From Rhodanobacter sp. C05 (GTDB lineage Bacteria > Pseudomonadota > Gammaproteobacteria > Xanthomonadales > Rhodanobacteraceae): 64,000 bases of DNA. Made by a program: the position numbers and the translations under genes. The stretch lies in assembly GCF_002001165.1 (NCBI RefSeq), contig NZ_MUNQ01000006.1:62001-126000 (forward strand), in the 5' to 3' direction. The notes beneath the pieces were generated by a model that searched no databases, had not been told where the DNA came from, and worked only from the letters and a program-made list of their open reading frames with translations. Below, in pieces: positions 27,062-35,980 of this stretch (position 1 is the stretch's first letter; each line of letters begins with the position of its first letter).

Positions 27062-28568
27062 CGGCGCGGTGCGGTTGAGCTGGAATCTTCTGGCGGCCTT
27101 TACAGGGTCCGCTTGGACGGCGATCGTTGGCGTGCTGGCGACCCCGTTCTATCTTCACTTCCTCGGCATTGAGTCTTACGGGCTCATCGGCTTCTTCACG
27201 ACCCTGTTGACCCTGGTGCAGCTGCTTGACTTGGGCATCTCACCAACCATGAATCGCGAGGTGGCGCGCCATGCTGCGGCTGCCGACGCACCCCGGTTGC
27301 GCCATCTGTTTCGGTCGCTGGAATTGCTGTATTGGATCGTTGCATTATTTCTGGCCGTGGTGCTGGTGCTGGCGGCGGGCTGGATAGGGCAGCATTGGCT
27401 GCAGTCGGCACACCTCGGGATGACAGACGTCGTGCATGCTGTCATGTTGATGGGGCTCGTGGTTGCCACGCGCTGGCCAATAGGCCTGTATTCCGGATGC
27501 CTTATGGGTGCGCAGCGGCTCGCGTTTGTGAGCGGACTGAGCATCGCGATGGTGACGCTTGGTGCGTTCGGCAGCATTGTCGTGCTCGCCTTCGTTTCAC
27601 CCACCATCAAAGCTTTCTTTCTGTGGCAGGTAGTGGTCAGTCTGGTTCATGTAGTTCTCATACGCGGACTCGCTTGGAAGGCGGTGGGGGGGCGACAAGG
27701 CGCGAGCTTCAAGCTTGCCGAACTGTATCGCATCTGGCGCTTCTCGGCAGGAGTGGGTGCCATTGCGGTTACCGGTGTGTTCCTGATGCAGTTCGACAAG
27801 GTGTTGCTCAGCAGATTGGTTGGCCTCGGCGCATATGGGCGCTACATGCTGGCCACGCTGTTGGCGAGCGGGTTGTATCTCATGGCGACACCAATGTTCA
27901 ATGCACTCTACCCGCGGTTTTCAGCGCTGGTGGCGAAAGGTCAGGTTGAGCGGTTGGTGGAACTCTACGGACTCGCCACGCGGCTACTCGCCACGCTAGC
28001 GTTTTCTCTTGCTTTTGGGGTGTCCATGCACGCTGAAGCATTGATTCGCCTGTGGACGCATGATGCGTTGCTTTCAGCGCAAGTGGCACCGATCGCCTCG
28101 ATTCTGATTCTCGCCGCGGCGCTGCATGGTGTGCTTTTTCTCCAGTACGCGCTGCAATTGGCGTATGGCAAGGCTCGGTTGGCGCTACTTCTCAACGCCG
28201 TACTCCTCGTCATCTATGTGCCATTGTCAATCTTCCTGACGCTTGCACATGCCGAATCAGGTGCCGCCATCGCATGGTTGCTGATGCAATTTGTCTATCT
28301 TGGATTGGGCACATTCGCAACACATCGTTACTTGCTCGGAGGATACGCGGCTCATTGGTTGCTCCGGGACGTCGGGATTCCGCTATGCGCGTCCCTGGCT
28401 GCAGTATGGATTATGGGTGGAATCGAGCCGTACGGCGTGGTTGGCTACCGGGGGCTGATCTGGGCAGGTGTTACCATTGTGATAGGCATGTCGCTGTCGC
28501 TGGTGTTCTCGCCCGATCTACGCTCCTCCCTGCACGAAAATCTTCAACTAAAAAAGAACAGAGCTTGA
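27012..28568 (+). CDS. Wzx-type polysaccharide/oligosaccharide flippase
   Basis: This 518-residue membrane protein has 12-14 predicted helices and the MATE-like (MVF) plan of lipid-linked oligosaccharide flippases: [19 protein letters not shown] starts helix 1, and [17 protein letters not shown] is the classic Wzx loop motif. It would move undecaprenyl-linked glycans to the periplasmic face. The frame begins at ATG 27012 inside gmd; GTG 27069 or TTG 27075, just after the gmd stop, are better placed relative to helix 1. No Wzy polymerase or WaaL ligase is obvious in the cluster. Sequence here looks more AT-rich than the flanks. Confidence 0.88.
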   Translation: MIWLGATVSTPINSTSSGAVRLSWNLLAAFTGSAWTAIVGVLATPFYLHFLGIESYGLIGFFTTLLTLVQLLDLGISPTMNREVARHAAAADAPRLRHLFRSLELLYWIVALFLAVVLVLAAGWIGQHWLQSAHLGMTDVVHAVMLMGLVVATRWPIGLYSGCLMGAQRLAFVSGLSIAMVTLGAFGSIVVLAFVSPTIKAFFLWQVVVSLVHVVLIRGLAWKAVGGRQGASFKLAELYRIWRFSAGVGAIAVTGVFLMQFDKVLLSRLVGLGAYGRYMLATLLASGLYLMATPMFNALYPRFSALVAKGQVERLVELYGLATRLLATLAFSLAFGVSMHAEALIRLWTHDALLSAQVAPIASILILAAALHGVLFLQYALQLAYGKARLALLLNAVLLVIYVPLSIFLTLAHAESGAAIAWLLMQFVYLGLGTFATHRYLLGGYAAHWLLRDVGIPLCASLAAVWIMGGIEPYGVVGYRGLIWAGVTIVIGMSLSLVFSPDLRSSLHENLQLKKNRA

Positions 28569-28580
28569 GTCCTCGGGAGT

Positions 28581-29438
28581 ATGCACAGCGTGTTGAAGAG
28601 TATTGCCAACTATCTGGCGGATAATCGGGATCGCCAACGAATTGCCATAGCCTTGGCCAAAGGTGGCGCCATGAGGCAGGCACGTCAGATTGATCTGACC
28701 AATCCAGCGACGTGGGAATTTTCCGGTTTCAGTCAGAATGGCGAAGATGGAATCATCGAGGTGTTACGCCGACAGCTGCGTTCCTCCAATCGTAGCTTCC
28801 TGGAGATTGGATCTGCCAATGGCGTGGAGAACAACTCCGCTTGGTTGGTCGTGGCTGAGCGCTATGAAGGCCTGATGATCGAGGGTAATCCACGACTTGC
28901 CGCGCGTGCACAGCGCAACGTGGTGGGTTACAGCATCGGTACCCAGTGTCGTGCCATCTTTGTGACGACCGATTCCGTTCCGGAGATTATTGGCGCCATT
29001 CCGTATCCGGATCCCGACGTATTCTCGCTCGATATTGATGGCAATGATTATCACATTGCACGTGGAATGATGAATGGCGGATTGCGACCACGTATCGTCG
29101 TCGTGGAATACAATTCCGTCTATGGACAGGAGCGTAGCCTAAGCGTCACGTATCGATCTGATTTCTCAATGAAAGGCGCGCATCCATCGGAATTGTATTA
29201 CGGTGTTTCAATCACCGGCTGGCGTCGTTTTTTCGAGGGTCACGGTTACCGTTTTGTGACCGTAGATCGCAACGGTGTTAATGCATTCTTCGTCGACCCT
29301 CAGTATTTCGATACCTCGTTCCTCGATGGCATTCATGGATTGGATTTCGCCGAGAATCGCTACCAACTCCGGAAATTCGGAATTCCCAGCGAACAACAAT
29401 TCCTGTTGATTGCCGACCAGAATTTCATTTCCATTTAA
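28581..29438 (+). CDS. FkbM-like methyltransferase-fold protein
   Basis: This is a 285-residue protein whose middle resembles FkbM-type SAM methyltransferases: SQNGEDGIIEVL, then FLEIGSANGVENNS (SAM-binding glycine-rich loop, about 74-87), MIEGNP (acidic end of strand 2) and SLDIDGNDYHIA (about 150-161). No membrane segments are seen. Proteins of this type methylate sugar hydroxyls in exopolysaccharides or natural products, but the exact acceptor cannot be told. It starts 12 bp after the flippase gene and is followed in 4 bp by a glycosyltransferase, supporting a shared transcript. The sequence looks AT-richer than the housekeeping flanks. Confidence 0.7.
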   Translation: MHSVLKSIANYLADNRDRQRIAIALAKGGAMRQARQIDLTNPATWEFSGFSQNGEDGIIEVLRRQLRSSNRSFLEIGSANGVENNSAWLVVAERYEGLMIEGNPRLAARAQRNVVGYSIGTQCRAIFVTTDSVPEIIGAIPYPDPDVFSLDIDGNDYHIARGMMNGGLRPRIVVVEYNSVYGQERSLSVTYRSDFSMKGAHPSELYYGVSITGWRRFFEGHGYRFVTVDRNGVNAFFVDPQYFDTSFLDGIHGLDFAENRYQLRKFGIPSEQQFLLIADQNFISI

Positions 29439-29442
29439 TCCC

Positions 29443-30537
29443 ATGACAGTCAACGGCGAATCATCCGTGGAGTGCGCTGTCGGGTCATCTGTGGAAGGTG
29501 GGACACAGATAGTGCGGCTTTCCATTTGCATCGCGACCTACAATCGGGCGCGATTCATCGAGCGTACCCTCGACTCGATCCTTGGGCAGATGCAACCGGG
29601 CGTGGAGTTGTTGGTCGTGGACGGTGCCTCGCCCGATGATACGCGTGAGGTGATGGCGAGCTATATCGGGCGACACCCAGATATTCGCTACTATCGAGAG
29701 GAAGTAAATTCCGGTGTCGATGGCGATTATGACAAGGCTGTTTCGTACGCCCGAGGAGGCTACTGCTGGCTCATGACCGATGACGATCTGCTCAAGCCCG
29801 GTGCGGTGCAGGTTGTGCTCAATACCATCGAGAGTGGTCCCGATCTCGTCGTGCTCAACTCGGAAGTGCGCAATGCGGATTTCTCGGCCGTTTTGACCCC
29901 ACGATTCATCCAGCTGGAGCGCGACAAATCCTATCGGGCGACCGATCTGGATGTGCTGTTTGCTGAGACAGCGGGTGCTCTCAGCTTCATCGGTTGCGTG
30001 GTAATACGGCGTGCCGCCTGGCTGGCCAGAGTACGTGAGAGCTATCTGGGGACATTGTTCATTCATGTTGGCGTGATATTCCAGGCTCCTGCGCTCGATG
30101 ACGTACGGGTCGTCGCCGAACCACAGATCTCGATTCGCTATGGCAATGCCATGTGGACATCAAGGGGATTTGAGATATGGATGTTCAAGTGGCCGGATCT
30201 GCTCTGGTCATTTACGCAGATAGCGGAACACAGCAGGAGCACCGTGTCCGCACGTGAACCCTGGCGTCAGCTGCGCAAGTTATTGTTGTATCGCGCCATC
30301 GGTGGTTACGATCGCGCCGAATATCGGCGCTCCATCCAAAGCCGGGTCTCAGGTATCCGCCGGTTGCTCCCCAAATTCATCGCCATGTTGCCAGCGAAGT
30401 GGGCGAATGCGCTTGCCAGCGTGTACTGCGGGCTGTTTGCCCAGCGCGCACGCACCAATCTGTACGACCTGGTTCGCAGTGAAAATGCATCCTGGATAAC
30501 GCGATTGGCGGCCCGAATTGCAGGACTCGGCCCCTGA
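29443..30537 (+). CDS. GT2 glycosyltransferase
   Basis: This is a 364-residue family 2 glycosyltransferase. The GT-A start LSICIATYNRARFIERTLDSIL, the VVDGASPDDT nucleotide-binding site and the metal motif LMTDDDLLKPGAV are clear. The pattern resembles O-antigen dideoxyhexosyl (abequosyl-type) transferases, but the sugar cannot be assigned. No transmembrane helix is evident; the C-terminus is basic and probably membrane-associated. I use ATG 29443, 4 bp behind the previous gene; an ATG at 29410 would overlap it. Its stop overlaps the next start by one base (TGATGCG), indicating translational coupling. Confidence 0.85.
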   Translation: MTVNGESSVECAVGSSVEGGTQIVRLSICIATYNRARFIERTLDSILGQMQPGVELLVVDGASPDDTREVMASYIGRHPDIRYYREEVNSGVDGDYDKAVSYARGGYCWLMTDDDLLKPGAVQVVLNTIESGPDLVVLNSEVRNADFSAVLTPRFIQLERDKSYRATDLDVLFAETAGALSFIGCVVIRRAAWLARVRESYLGTLFIHVGVIFQAPALDDVRVVAEPQISIRYGNAMWTSRGFEIWMFKWPDLLWSFTQIAEHSRSTVSAREPWRQLRKLLLYRAIGGYDRAEYRRSIQSRVSGIRRLLPKFIAMLPAKWANALASVYCGLFAQRARTNLYDLVRSENASWITRLAARIAGLGP

Positions 30538-31529
30538 TGCGTACGGCGCTCATTACCGGCATTACCGGACAGGACGGTGGCTACCTCGCGCGGCATCTGC
30601 TGGCTAGCGGCTGGAAGGTGCTGGGCACCACGCGAAATCTCCGCGATCAGCTGGTGCTGCCTGATATCCCCGGTGCAGTGACGCTGATCGATTGGGATAT
30701 GCGCGATGCGCGCGCCATGGCTGCCGCACTGTCGCAGTACAAGCCGAGCGCCATCTACAATCTCGCTGCGCGATCGAGCGGAGCGGGTATGTTCGATGAG
30801 CCAGTCGAGACCAGCGAGGACAATGGCATCGCTGTGACGTGTCTGCTTGAGGCCATTCGCATGACAGATTCCGCTATCCGTTTCTGTCAAGCGTCGAGCA
30901 GCGAAATGTTCGGTCGCGTGGAGGATGGCATGCAGACCGAGCGCACAGCTTTCCGGCCGCGCTCGCCCTATGGTGCAGCCAAGCTCTATGCGCACACCAT
31001 GGTCGACATTTATCGCAGGCATCACGGTCTGTTCGCCTGCTCGGCGATCCTCTACAACCATGAGAGCCCACGTCGCAGCGAAGACTTCGTTACTGGGAAG
31101 ATAGCGCGTGGCGTGGCGCGGATCAGGCTGGGACTTTCCGGTGGGTTGAAGCTGGGCAATCTCAACGCTCGGCGCGATTGGGGATATGCGCCGGACTACA
31201 TGGAGGCGATGTATCTGATGCTGGAGCAGCCCGCGGCCGATGACTATGTCATAGCAACGGGCGAAACCCATGCTGTACGTGAGTTCTGCGACATCGCGTT
31301 TCGTCATGTGGGGCTGGACTATCGGGATCACGTAAGCGACGATCCCGCCGGTCACCGCAGAGCTGCGGAAATGCCCCTGTGTGGTGACGCCGGCAAGGCG
31401 CTGCGCGTTCTTGGCTGGCGGCCGCGCACACAATTTGCGGATATGGTGCGCCTGATGGTGGATGACGCACTGCGGTTCTACGCCACAACAGACAGTGTAC
31501 AAACAGGACAGGAACGCGATGCCCGCTAA
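30537..31529 (+). CDS. GDP-mannose 4,6-dehydratase-like SDR (second copy)
   Basis: This 330-residue extended SDR is clearly related to the gmd product 4.6 kb upstream: ITGITGQDGGYLARHL (NADP site), ASSSEMFG and SPYGAAKLYAH (catalytic Ser-Glu-Tyr-Lys), NHESPRRSEDFVTGKI and LGNLNARRDWGYAPDYMEAM. It is shorter than Gmd by 30 residues, mainly in the C-terminal dimer region. It could be a second dehydratase or could act as the downstream reductase (Rmd-like) or epimerase on the 4-keto intermediate. Keeping the Ser-Glu pair argues for dehydratase chemistry. It overlaps both neighbours (1 bp and 11 bp). Confidence 0.85.
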   Translation: MRTALITGITGQDGGYLARHLLASGWKVLGTTRNLRDQLVLPDIPGAVTLIDWDMRDARAMAAALSQYKPSAIYNLAARSSGAGMFDEPVETSEDNGIAVTCLLEAIRMTDSAIRFCQASSSEMFGRVEDGMQTERTAFRPRSPYGAAKLYAHTMVDIYRRHHGLFACSAILYNHESPRRSEDFVTGKIARGVARIRLGLSGGLKLGNLNARRDWGYAPDYMEAMYLMLEQPAADDYVIATGETHAVREFCDIAFRHVGLDYRDHVSDDPAGHRRAAEMPLCGDAGKALRVLGWRPRTQFADMVRLMVDDALRFYATTDSVQTGQERDAR

Positions 31530-32769
31530 GATCAATGGCTGCAGGGTGTGCGGCAACCAGAATCTGGTTCAAGTGCTCGACCTTGGCGAACAGATGCTCA
31601 CCGGGGTATTTCCGCGCACCCGGGATGCCTCAGTCACGATTGGCCCGCTACGCCTGGTGAAATGCATGGGCGATCAGACTTGCGGATTGCTGCAGCTGGA
31701 ACACTCTTTCGATCTCGGGGAGATGTACGGCGACAACTACGGGTATCGTTCCGGCCTCAACCAGAGCATGGTGCTGCATCTGCGCGAGAAAGTCCGTCGC
31801 ATCGCTCATTGGGTGGATCTGCACGAGGGCGATCTGGTACTGGATATTGGCAGCAACGACGGCACCACCTTGGCGGCCTACCCAGCAGCAAGGCTGGATT
31901 TGCTCGGCATCGATCCCACTGCGGGAAAATTTCGCGAGTACTACCCAGATCATGTGGATCTGGTGGCGGACTTCTTCTCGGCCGCCGTGGTGCAGGCAAG
32001 TCGCCCCGGCAAGCAGGCGAGGGTGGTCACTTCATTCTCGATGCTCTATGACCTGGAATCGCCGCTGCAATTCATGCGGGAGATTCACGAGGTGCTGGCC
32101 GACGATGGTGTCTGGGTGTTCGAACAGAGCTACATGCCAGCGATGCTGGAGATGAATGCGTATGACACGGTCTGCCATGAGCACCTGGAATACTACGCAT
32201 TGCACCAGGTGAAGTGGATGGCCGACCGGGCCGGTTTCCGAATCATCGACGTCGAATTCAACGATATCAACGGAGGGAGCTTTTCGGTGACGGTCGCCAA
32301 GACGGCATCCGGGCTGCCCGAGAGCAACGATCTTGTACGTGTGTTGCAGCACGAGGTCGAACTGGGACTCGATACGCTGGCGCCCTACCAGGCCTTCGCG
32401 GCGCGGGTTGCGGCATCCCGACAGGAACTGCGGGATTTTACCGATCAGGCCCACCGCGAAGGTCGCACGCTGGCCGCGTTGGGCGCGTCGACCAAGGGCA
32501 ACGTATTGCTTCAGTATTGTGGCCTCGACTCCGGCGCGGTTGCCGTGGTCGGCGAGGTCAATCCGGAAAAGTATGGCTGCTATACGCCAGGCACGTGGAT
32601 ACCGATTCGACCGGAGTCAGAAGTTCTCGCCTCGAAGCCCGATTATCTCGTCGTGCTGCCTTGGCACTTCCGGGCTTTCTTCCTTGGGAATGCCCGATTT
32701 GCCGGAATGCGGCTGTTGTTCCCATTGCCAAGACTCGAGGTCGTCCAGGTTGCAGAGGTCGGCGAATGA
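31519..32769 (+). CDS. Sugar C-methyltransferase (NovU/TcaB9/EvaC family)
   Basis: This 416-residue SAM enzyme has the three-part plan of NDP-ketosugar C-methyltransferases: an N-terminal zinc domain (CRVCGNQN, then KCMGDQTCGLLQ), a central Rossmann domain (LDIGSNDGTTL) and a C-terminal domain with GASTKGNVLLQ. The active-site motif CHEHLEYYAL, with the His and Glu/Tyr that deprotonate the ketosugar in TcaB9, is intact. It probably adds a methyl branch to a 4-keto-6-deoxy sugar made by the adjacent dehydratase. ATG 31519 is preceded by ACAGGAACGCG and overlaps the upstream stop by 11 bp. Confidence 0.9.
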   Translation: MPAKINGCRVCGNQNLVQVLDLGEQMLTGVFPRTRDASVTIGPLRLVKCMGDQTCGLLQLEHSFDLGEMYGDNYGYRSGLNQSMVLHLREKVRRIAHWVDLHEGDLVLDIGSNDGTTLAAYPAARLDLLGIDPTAGKFREYYPDHVDLVADFFSAAVVQASRPGKQARVVTSFSMLYDLESPLQFMREIHEVLADDGVWVFEQSYMPAMLEMNAYDTVCHEHLEYYALHQVKWMADRAGFRIIDVEFNDINGGSFSVTVAKTASGLPESNDLVRVLQHEVELGLDTLAPYQAFAARVAASRQELRDFTDQAHREGRTLAALGASTKGNVLLQYCGLDSGAVAVVGEVNPEKYGCYTPGTWIPIRPESEVLASKPDYLVVLPWHFRAFFLGNARFAGMRLLFPLPRLEVVQVAEVGE

Positions 32770-32846
32770 GTTGGTCGGCAGGTTGCATGCCTGAGTTTCA
32801 GCGTGTTTGGGTCAATGCACGGATCGCATTCCGCGGGAGACCCTGA

Positions 32847-34055
32847 GTGAGCCATGTCCCTGCTTCGCCGCAGATCGAGGGATCATCCGGTGCAAATGTT
32901 GCTGCAATGAATGCCATTACGCGCGCTATCTGTTTCTACCTTCCGCAGTTTCATCCCATACCCGAGAACGATCTCTGGTGGGGTGACGGCTTTACGGAAT
33001 GGGCTAATGTGGCTTCGGCGACGCCCCGCTTCAAAGGACACTACCAGCCGCATTTGCCTGGCGCGCTGGGTTTCTACGACCTGCGCCTGGAAGAAGCCCG
33101 GATTGCGCAGGCGGCCTTGGCCGAGCGCTTTGGCATTCATGGCTTCTGCTACTACCACTATTGGTTCTCGGGACGACGCCTGCTTGGCCGTCCGCTGGAC
33201 GAGATGCTCGCTTCGGGCAAGCCGGATTTTCCGTTTTGTCTGTGCTGGGCGAATGAGACCTGGTCTCGGACCTGGAGTGGTCGTGAGCACGATGTACTGA
33301 TTCGTCAGGAGTATTCGAACGAGGACCATGACCAGCACATTGCGTGGCTGGCCCGGGTATTCGACGATCGCCGCTATATCCGGGTCAACGGTCGCCCACT
33401 GTTCCTGATCTATCGGCCCGAGAGCATTCCCGAGCTTGCGAAGGTGCTGGATGAATGGAAGAACTACTGCAGGAGGGAGGGCTCGGCGGAACCCTTCTTC
33501 TGTGCGGTAAGCACCGGTTTCTCGACGCTTGACGACGAGGCGATGCTCGCATCGGGCTTCGATGCCATCGTGAACTTCGAACCGAACCGTCAGCATTTTC
33601 CTGCTGCCAGGAATGCGACCGGCCATGCCGTGTCGCTGGCCCGGCGGGTATTGCCGCGGCGCTGGTACGACGCGCTGCGTAACAGTAAGTGGCTGGCACA
33701 GGGGCACCTCAACACTGTGGTCAACTACGAGGGCTACGTCGATGCCAGCATCGAGAGGGTGCCATCGCGCACGCCGACGTTTCCTTGTGTGTTCCCTTCA
33801 TGGGATAACAGCGCCAGAAAGGTGGCCGCGACGATCATCCAGAACCACTCACCGATTCAATACGCGCGCTGGCTGGAGGATGCGCTCGGTCGTGTTTCCT
33901 CGTACCCGCCTGAGTCACGACTGGTGTTCATCAATGCGTGGAATGAATGGGCTGAAGGATGTCACCTTGAGCCTGATAGCAAGCACGGTGCGGTATTTTT
34001 GGAGGCTACCAAAGAGTGCCTTGACAGACATGCCCGGTCTATTTTGAAGGATTAG
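32847..34055 (+). CDS. WbsX-like glycan-biosynthesis protein (GH99-like domain)
   Basis: This 402-residue protein belongs to the WbsX/rhamnan-synthesis family related to GH99 endo-mannosidases. The family pattern is strong: AICFYLPQFHPIPENDLWWG, GFTEWANVASATPRFKGHYQPH, GFCYYHYWF, CLCWANETWSRTW and, near the end, FINAWNEWAEG. It has no signal peptide, so it would act in the cytoplasm, as found for O-antigen clusters; whether it is a transferase or a hydrolase is unsettled. GTG 32847 is favoured by GGGAGA six bases upstream; ATG 32907 is the alternative. It is the last gene of the plus-strand run and is convergent with the next. Confidence 0.9.
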   Translation: MSHVPASPQIEGSSGANVAAMNAITRAICFYLPQFHPIPENDLWWGDGFTEWANVASATPRFKGHYQPHLPGALGFYDLRLEEARIAQAALAERFGIHGFCYYHYWFSGRRLLGRPLDEMLASGKPDFPFCLCWANETWSRTWSGREHDVLIRQEYSNEDHDQHIAWLARVFDDRRYIRVNGRPLFLIYRPESIPELAKVLDEWKNYCRREGSAEPFFCAVSTGFSTLDDEAMLASGFDAIVNFEPNRQHFPAARNATGHAVSLARRVLPRRWYDALRNSKWLAQGHLNTVVNYEGYVDASIERVPSRTPTFPCVFPSWDNSARKVAATIIQNHSPIQYARWLEDALGRVSSYPPESRLVFINAWNEWAEGCHLEPDSKHGAVFLEATKECLDRHARSILKD

Positions 34056-34149
34056 AGGTGCAAGTGACATGGCCGTGTGTTACCTGCCGACGCCTACACC
34101 GGACATGAGGCGGGATCTTTGTTTGGAGCAATGCGCGAGTCGAATTTCA

Positions 34150-34980
34150 TCACTTCGTCAGTACGAATGTACATTGGGTGATGCTCGACTGCTCTTGAAA
34201 GAACTCGCAGCGGCGGAAGCCGAGCGAACTGTACTTCTCCCGCATCCATTGCTCGGGTATCCACGTTTCCCCGTAGAAATCCTCGGTCAACTCGCCGCCG
34301 CCACCCGTGGGGAAGAACTGGAACAGGCCATCGTCATAACGTTGCTCGACCTGATCAAGGCTGGCGCGCGATGTGATTTGCTCATGCACGTTGCCGCGTC
34401 GAAGCAGCTTGTAGATGAAGCCGAGTCGTTTGTGCAGGCGGAGTCTTTCGATTTGCCATTTGCCGCGGGTCGTGAAGATCAAGGTTCCACCCGGCACCAG
34501 CAGTTCGCCGAGATGCTGGATCCAGCCGATGCAAGCTTTCTCGCTGAGATGGGAGAATACGGAAAACGCTATGCAACAGTCCGCGGAGGCCATTTCCAGC
34601 GGCAGCGGCGGTTGCGCATTGGTATGCACCACATTGAAAGGGGGCTTCAAGCTGCGTGCGCACTCGACTGCATCGCTGAGACAGTCAAGTAGTAGCAGGC
34701 GGTCGGCATCCACTTCTCTCAAGAAAAAGCGCGTGACACGACCCCAGCCACCCCCGAAGTCAACCAACCTGTAGCGCGCAATGCTGGCCGTCGGCATATG
34801 CCGGAGCGCGAACTTGTAGAAATCAAATGCCTGTCTCAGGTTGGCTTTGCCGTGCATGCCAGTGAAACGCACTTGTACATTCGGAGGTGGTAACCCTGGG
34901 ATATCGATTGTTGACTTTTCCCTGTATGTGCGTGGGTCAAGGTTCGCGGCCAGCCACTGTTCGTCCGAAAGGGTGTTCAT
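34150..34980 (-). CDS. Class I SAM-dependent methyltransferase
   Basis: This 276-residue protein has a seven-strand methyltransferase core: LVDFGGGWGRVTRFFL (motif I, about 71-86), LLLDCLSDAVECA (strand 2), CCIAFSVFSHLSEKA (motif II) and LLVPGGTLIFTTRG (motif III). No zinc or membrane segment is seen. It stands alone on the minus strand between the WbsX-like gene (convergent) and another methyltransferase (divergent), so it has its own promoter in the 254-bp gap upstream. It could methylate a sugar of the local glycan or cap the chain; acceptor unknown. Confidence 0.8.
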   Translation of the reverse strand: MNTLSDEQWLAANLDPRTYREKSTIDIPGLPPPNVQVRFTGMHGKANLRQAFDFYKFALRHMPTASIARYRLVDFGGGWGRVTRFFLREVDADRLLLLDCLSDAVECARSLKPPFNVVHTNAQPPLPLEMASADCCIAFSVFSHLSEKACIGWIQHLGELLVPGGTLIFTTRGKWQIERLRLHKRLGFIYKLLRRGNVHEQITSRASLDQVEQRYDDGLFQFFPTGGGGELTEDFYGETWIPEQWMREKYSSLGFRRCEFFQEQSSITQCTFVLTK

Positions 34981-35234
34981 ACCTTGGATTTTCCTTATGG
35001 ATGAAGCGGCAGAGCTGCCGACGATTGATTTTGACAGATTGGACTGACGGCAGGAAACCGAAGTCGCATATACGACGGGTCAGCTGGCAGCGCTGTGACC
35101 AGGCGCGTAGTCGGATGCATTGGATAGGCTTCCATCAATCAATAGTTTTGCCTGCGAGACATATAATCCGGGTTTGATGACTTCCGAGTTGCCTGGTGTT
35201 CGATCAGGCAATCCGGCTGCAAACGGACAATTCC

Positions 35235-35939
35235 ATGCGCCGAATCAGAACAATTGCTAAGTACATCAGACGAACGCCATGCCACCCGCAGTGGCTGCTT
35301 CCACTACAGACGTTGAGATCGGACACTGCCGGATTAGCCGGCAAGGTACTCGATGTGGGCTGTGCAGATCGGTGGGTCGAATCCCGCTGCTTGGCAGGTA
35401 CCCAATACATCGGCCTGGATTTGCCGGTGACGGGGAAGGGGCTGTATGCGGCGGTACCCGACATATTTGCCGATGCGGCAAGGTTGCCGTTGATTGACGC
35501 AAGCATCGACGCTGTCGTTTGCCTGGAAGTGCTGGAACATGTCAGTCACCCGCAGGCTGCATTGGCCGAGTTTGCCAGGGTGTTGAAGCCGGGAGGCGTG
35601 ATGATCTTCAGCATGCCGTTCATGTATCCGATCCATGACGCGCCGTATGATTTTCAGCGTTTGACGGAATATGGATTGCGGCGCGATCTCGACGCTGCCG
35701 GGTTCGACATAGTCCGTATGGAAAAGCTGGGGCATGCAGTGCATGCAGCGGCGTTGCTGCTTTGCCTCGCCCTCGTCGGCGGACTTTACGAGCGGCGGAG
35801 ATGGTTCGACTACCTGCGAATGCCCTTGGTTGCACTGGGTGTGCTGACCGTCAATGTGTTCGCAAGTGTGGTTTCATGGGTGACACCGGACTGGAGCGCG
35901 CTGGGTTCGGGATATGAGATTCATGCGCGACGGCGCTGA
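35235..35939 (+). CDS. Class I SAM-dependent methyltransferase (Methyltransf_11 type)
   Basis: This 234-residue protein has the motifs GKVLDVGCADRWVE (SAM loop), YIGLDLP (strand 2), DAVVCLEVLEHVSHP (motif post-I) and LKPGGVMIFSMPF. A hydrophobic stretch of about 20 residues (about 185-210) in the C-terminal part may associate with the membrane. Such proteins in glycan clusters methylate sugars or polyprenyl-linked intermediates. I prefer ATG 35235 to the in-frame GTG 35196, which has no ribosome site. It is a single plus-strand gene between two minus-strand genes, and its stop is 41 bp from that of the next, convergent gene. Confidence 0.8.
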   Translation: MRRIRTIAKYIRRTPCHPQWLLPLQTLRSDTAGLAGKVLDVGCADRWVESRCLAGTQYIGLDLPVTGKGLYAAVPDIFADAARLPLIDASIDAVVCLEVLEHVSHPQAALAEFARVLKPGGVMIFSMPFMYPIHDAPYDFQRLTEYGLRRDLDAAGFDIVRMEKLGHAVHAAALLLCLALVGGLYERRRWFDYLRMPLVALGVLTVNVFASVVSWVTPDWSALGSGYEIHARRR

Positions 35940-35980
35940 GCATCCTGATTGACGCTGGCCCAAACGTTGGCGCAGCGGTG

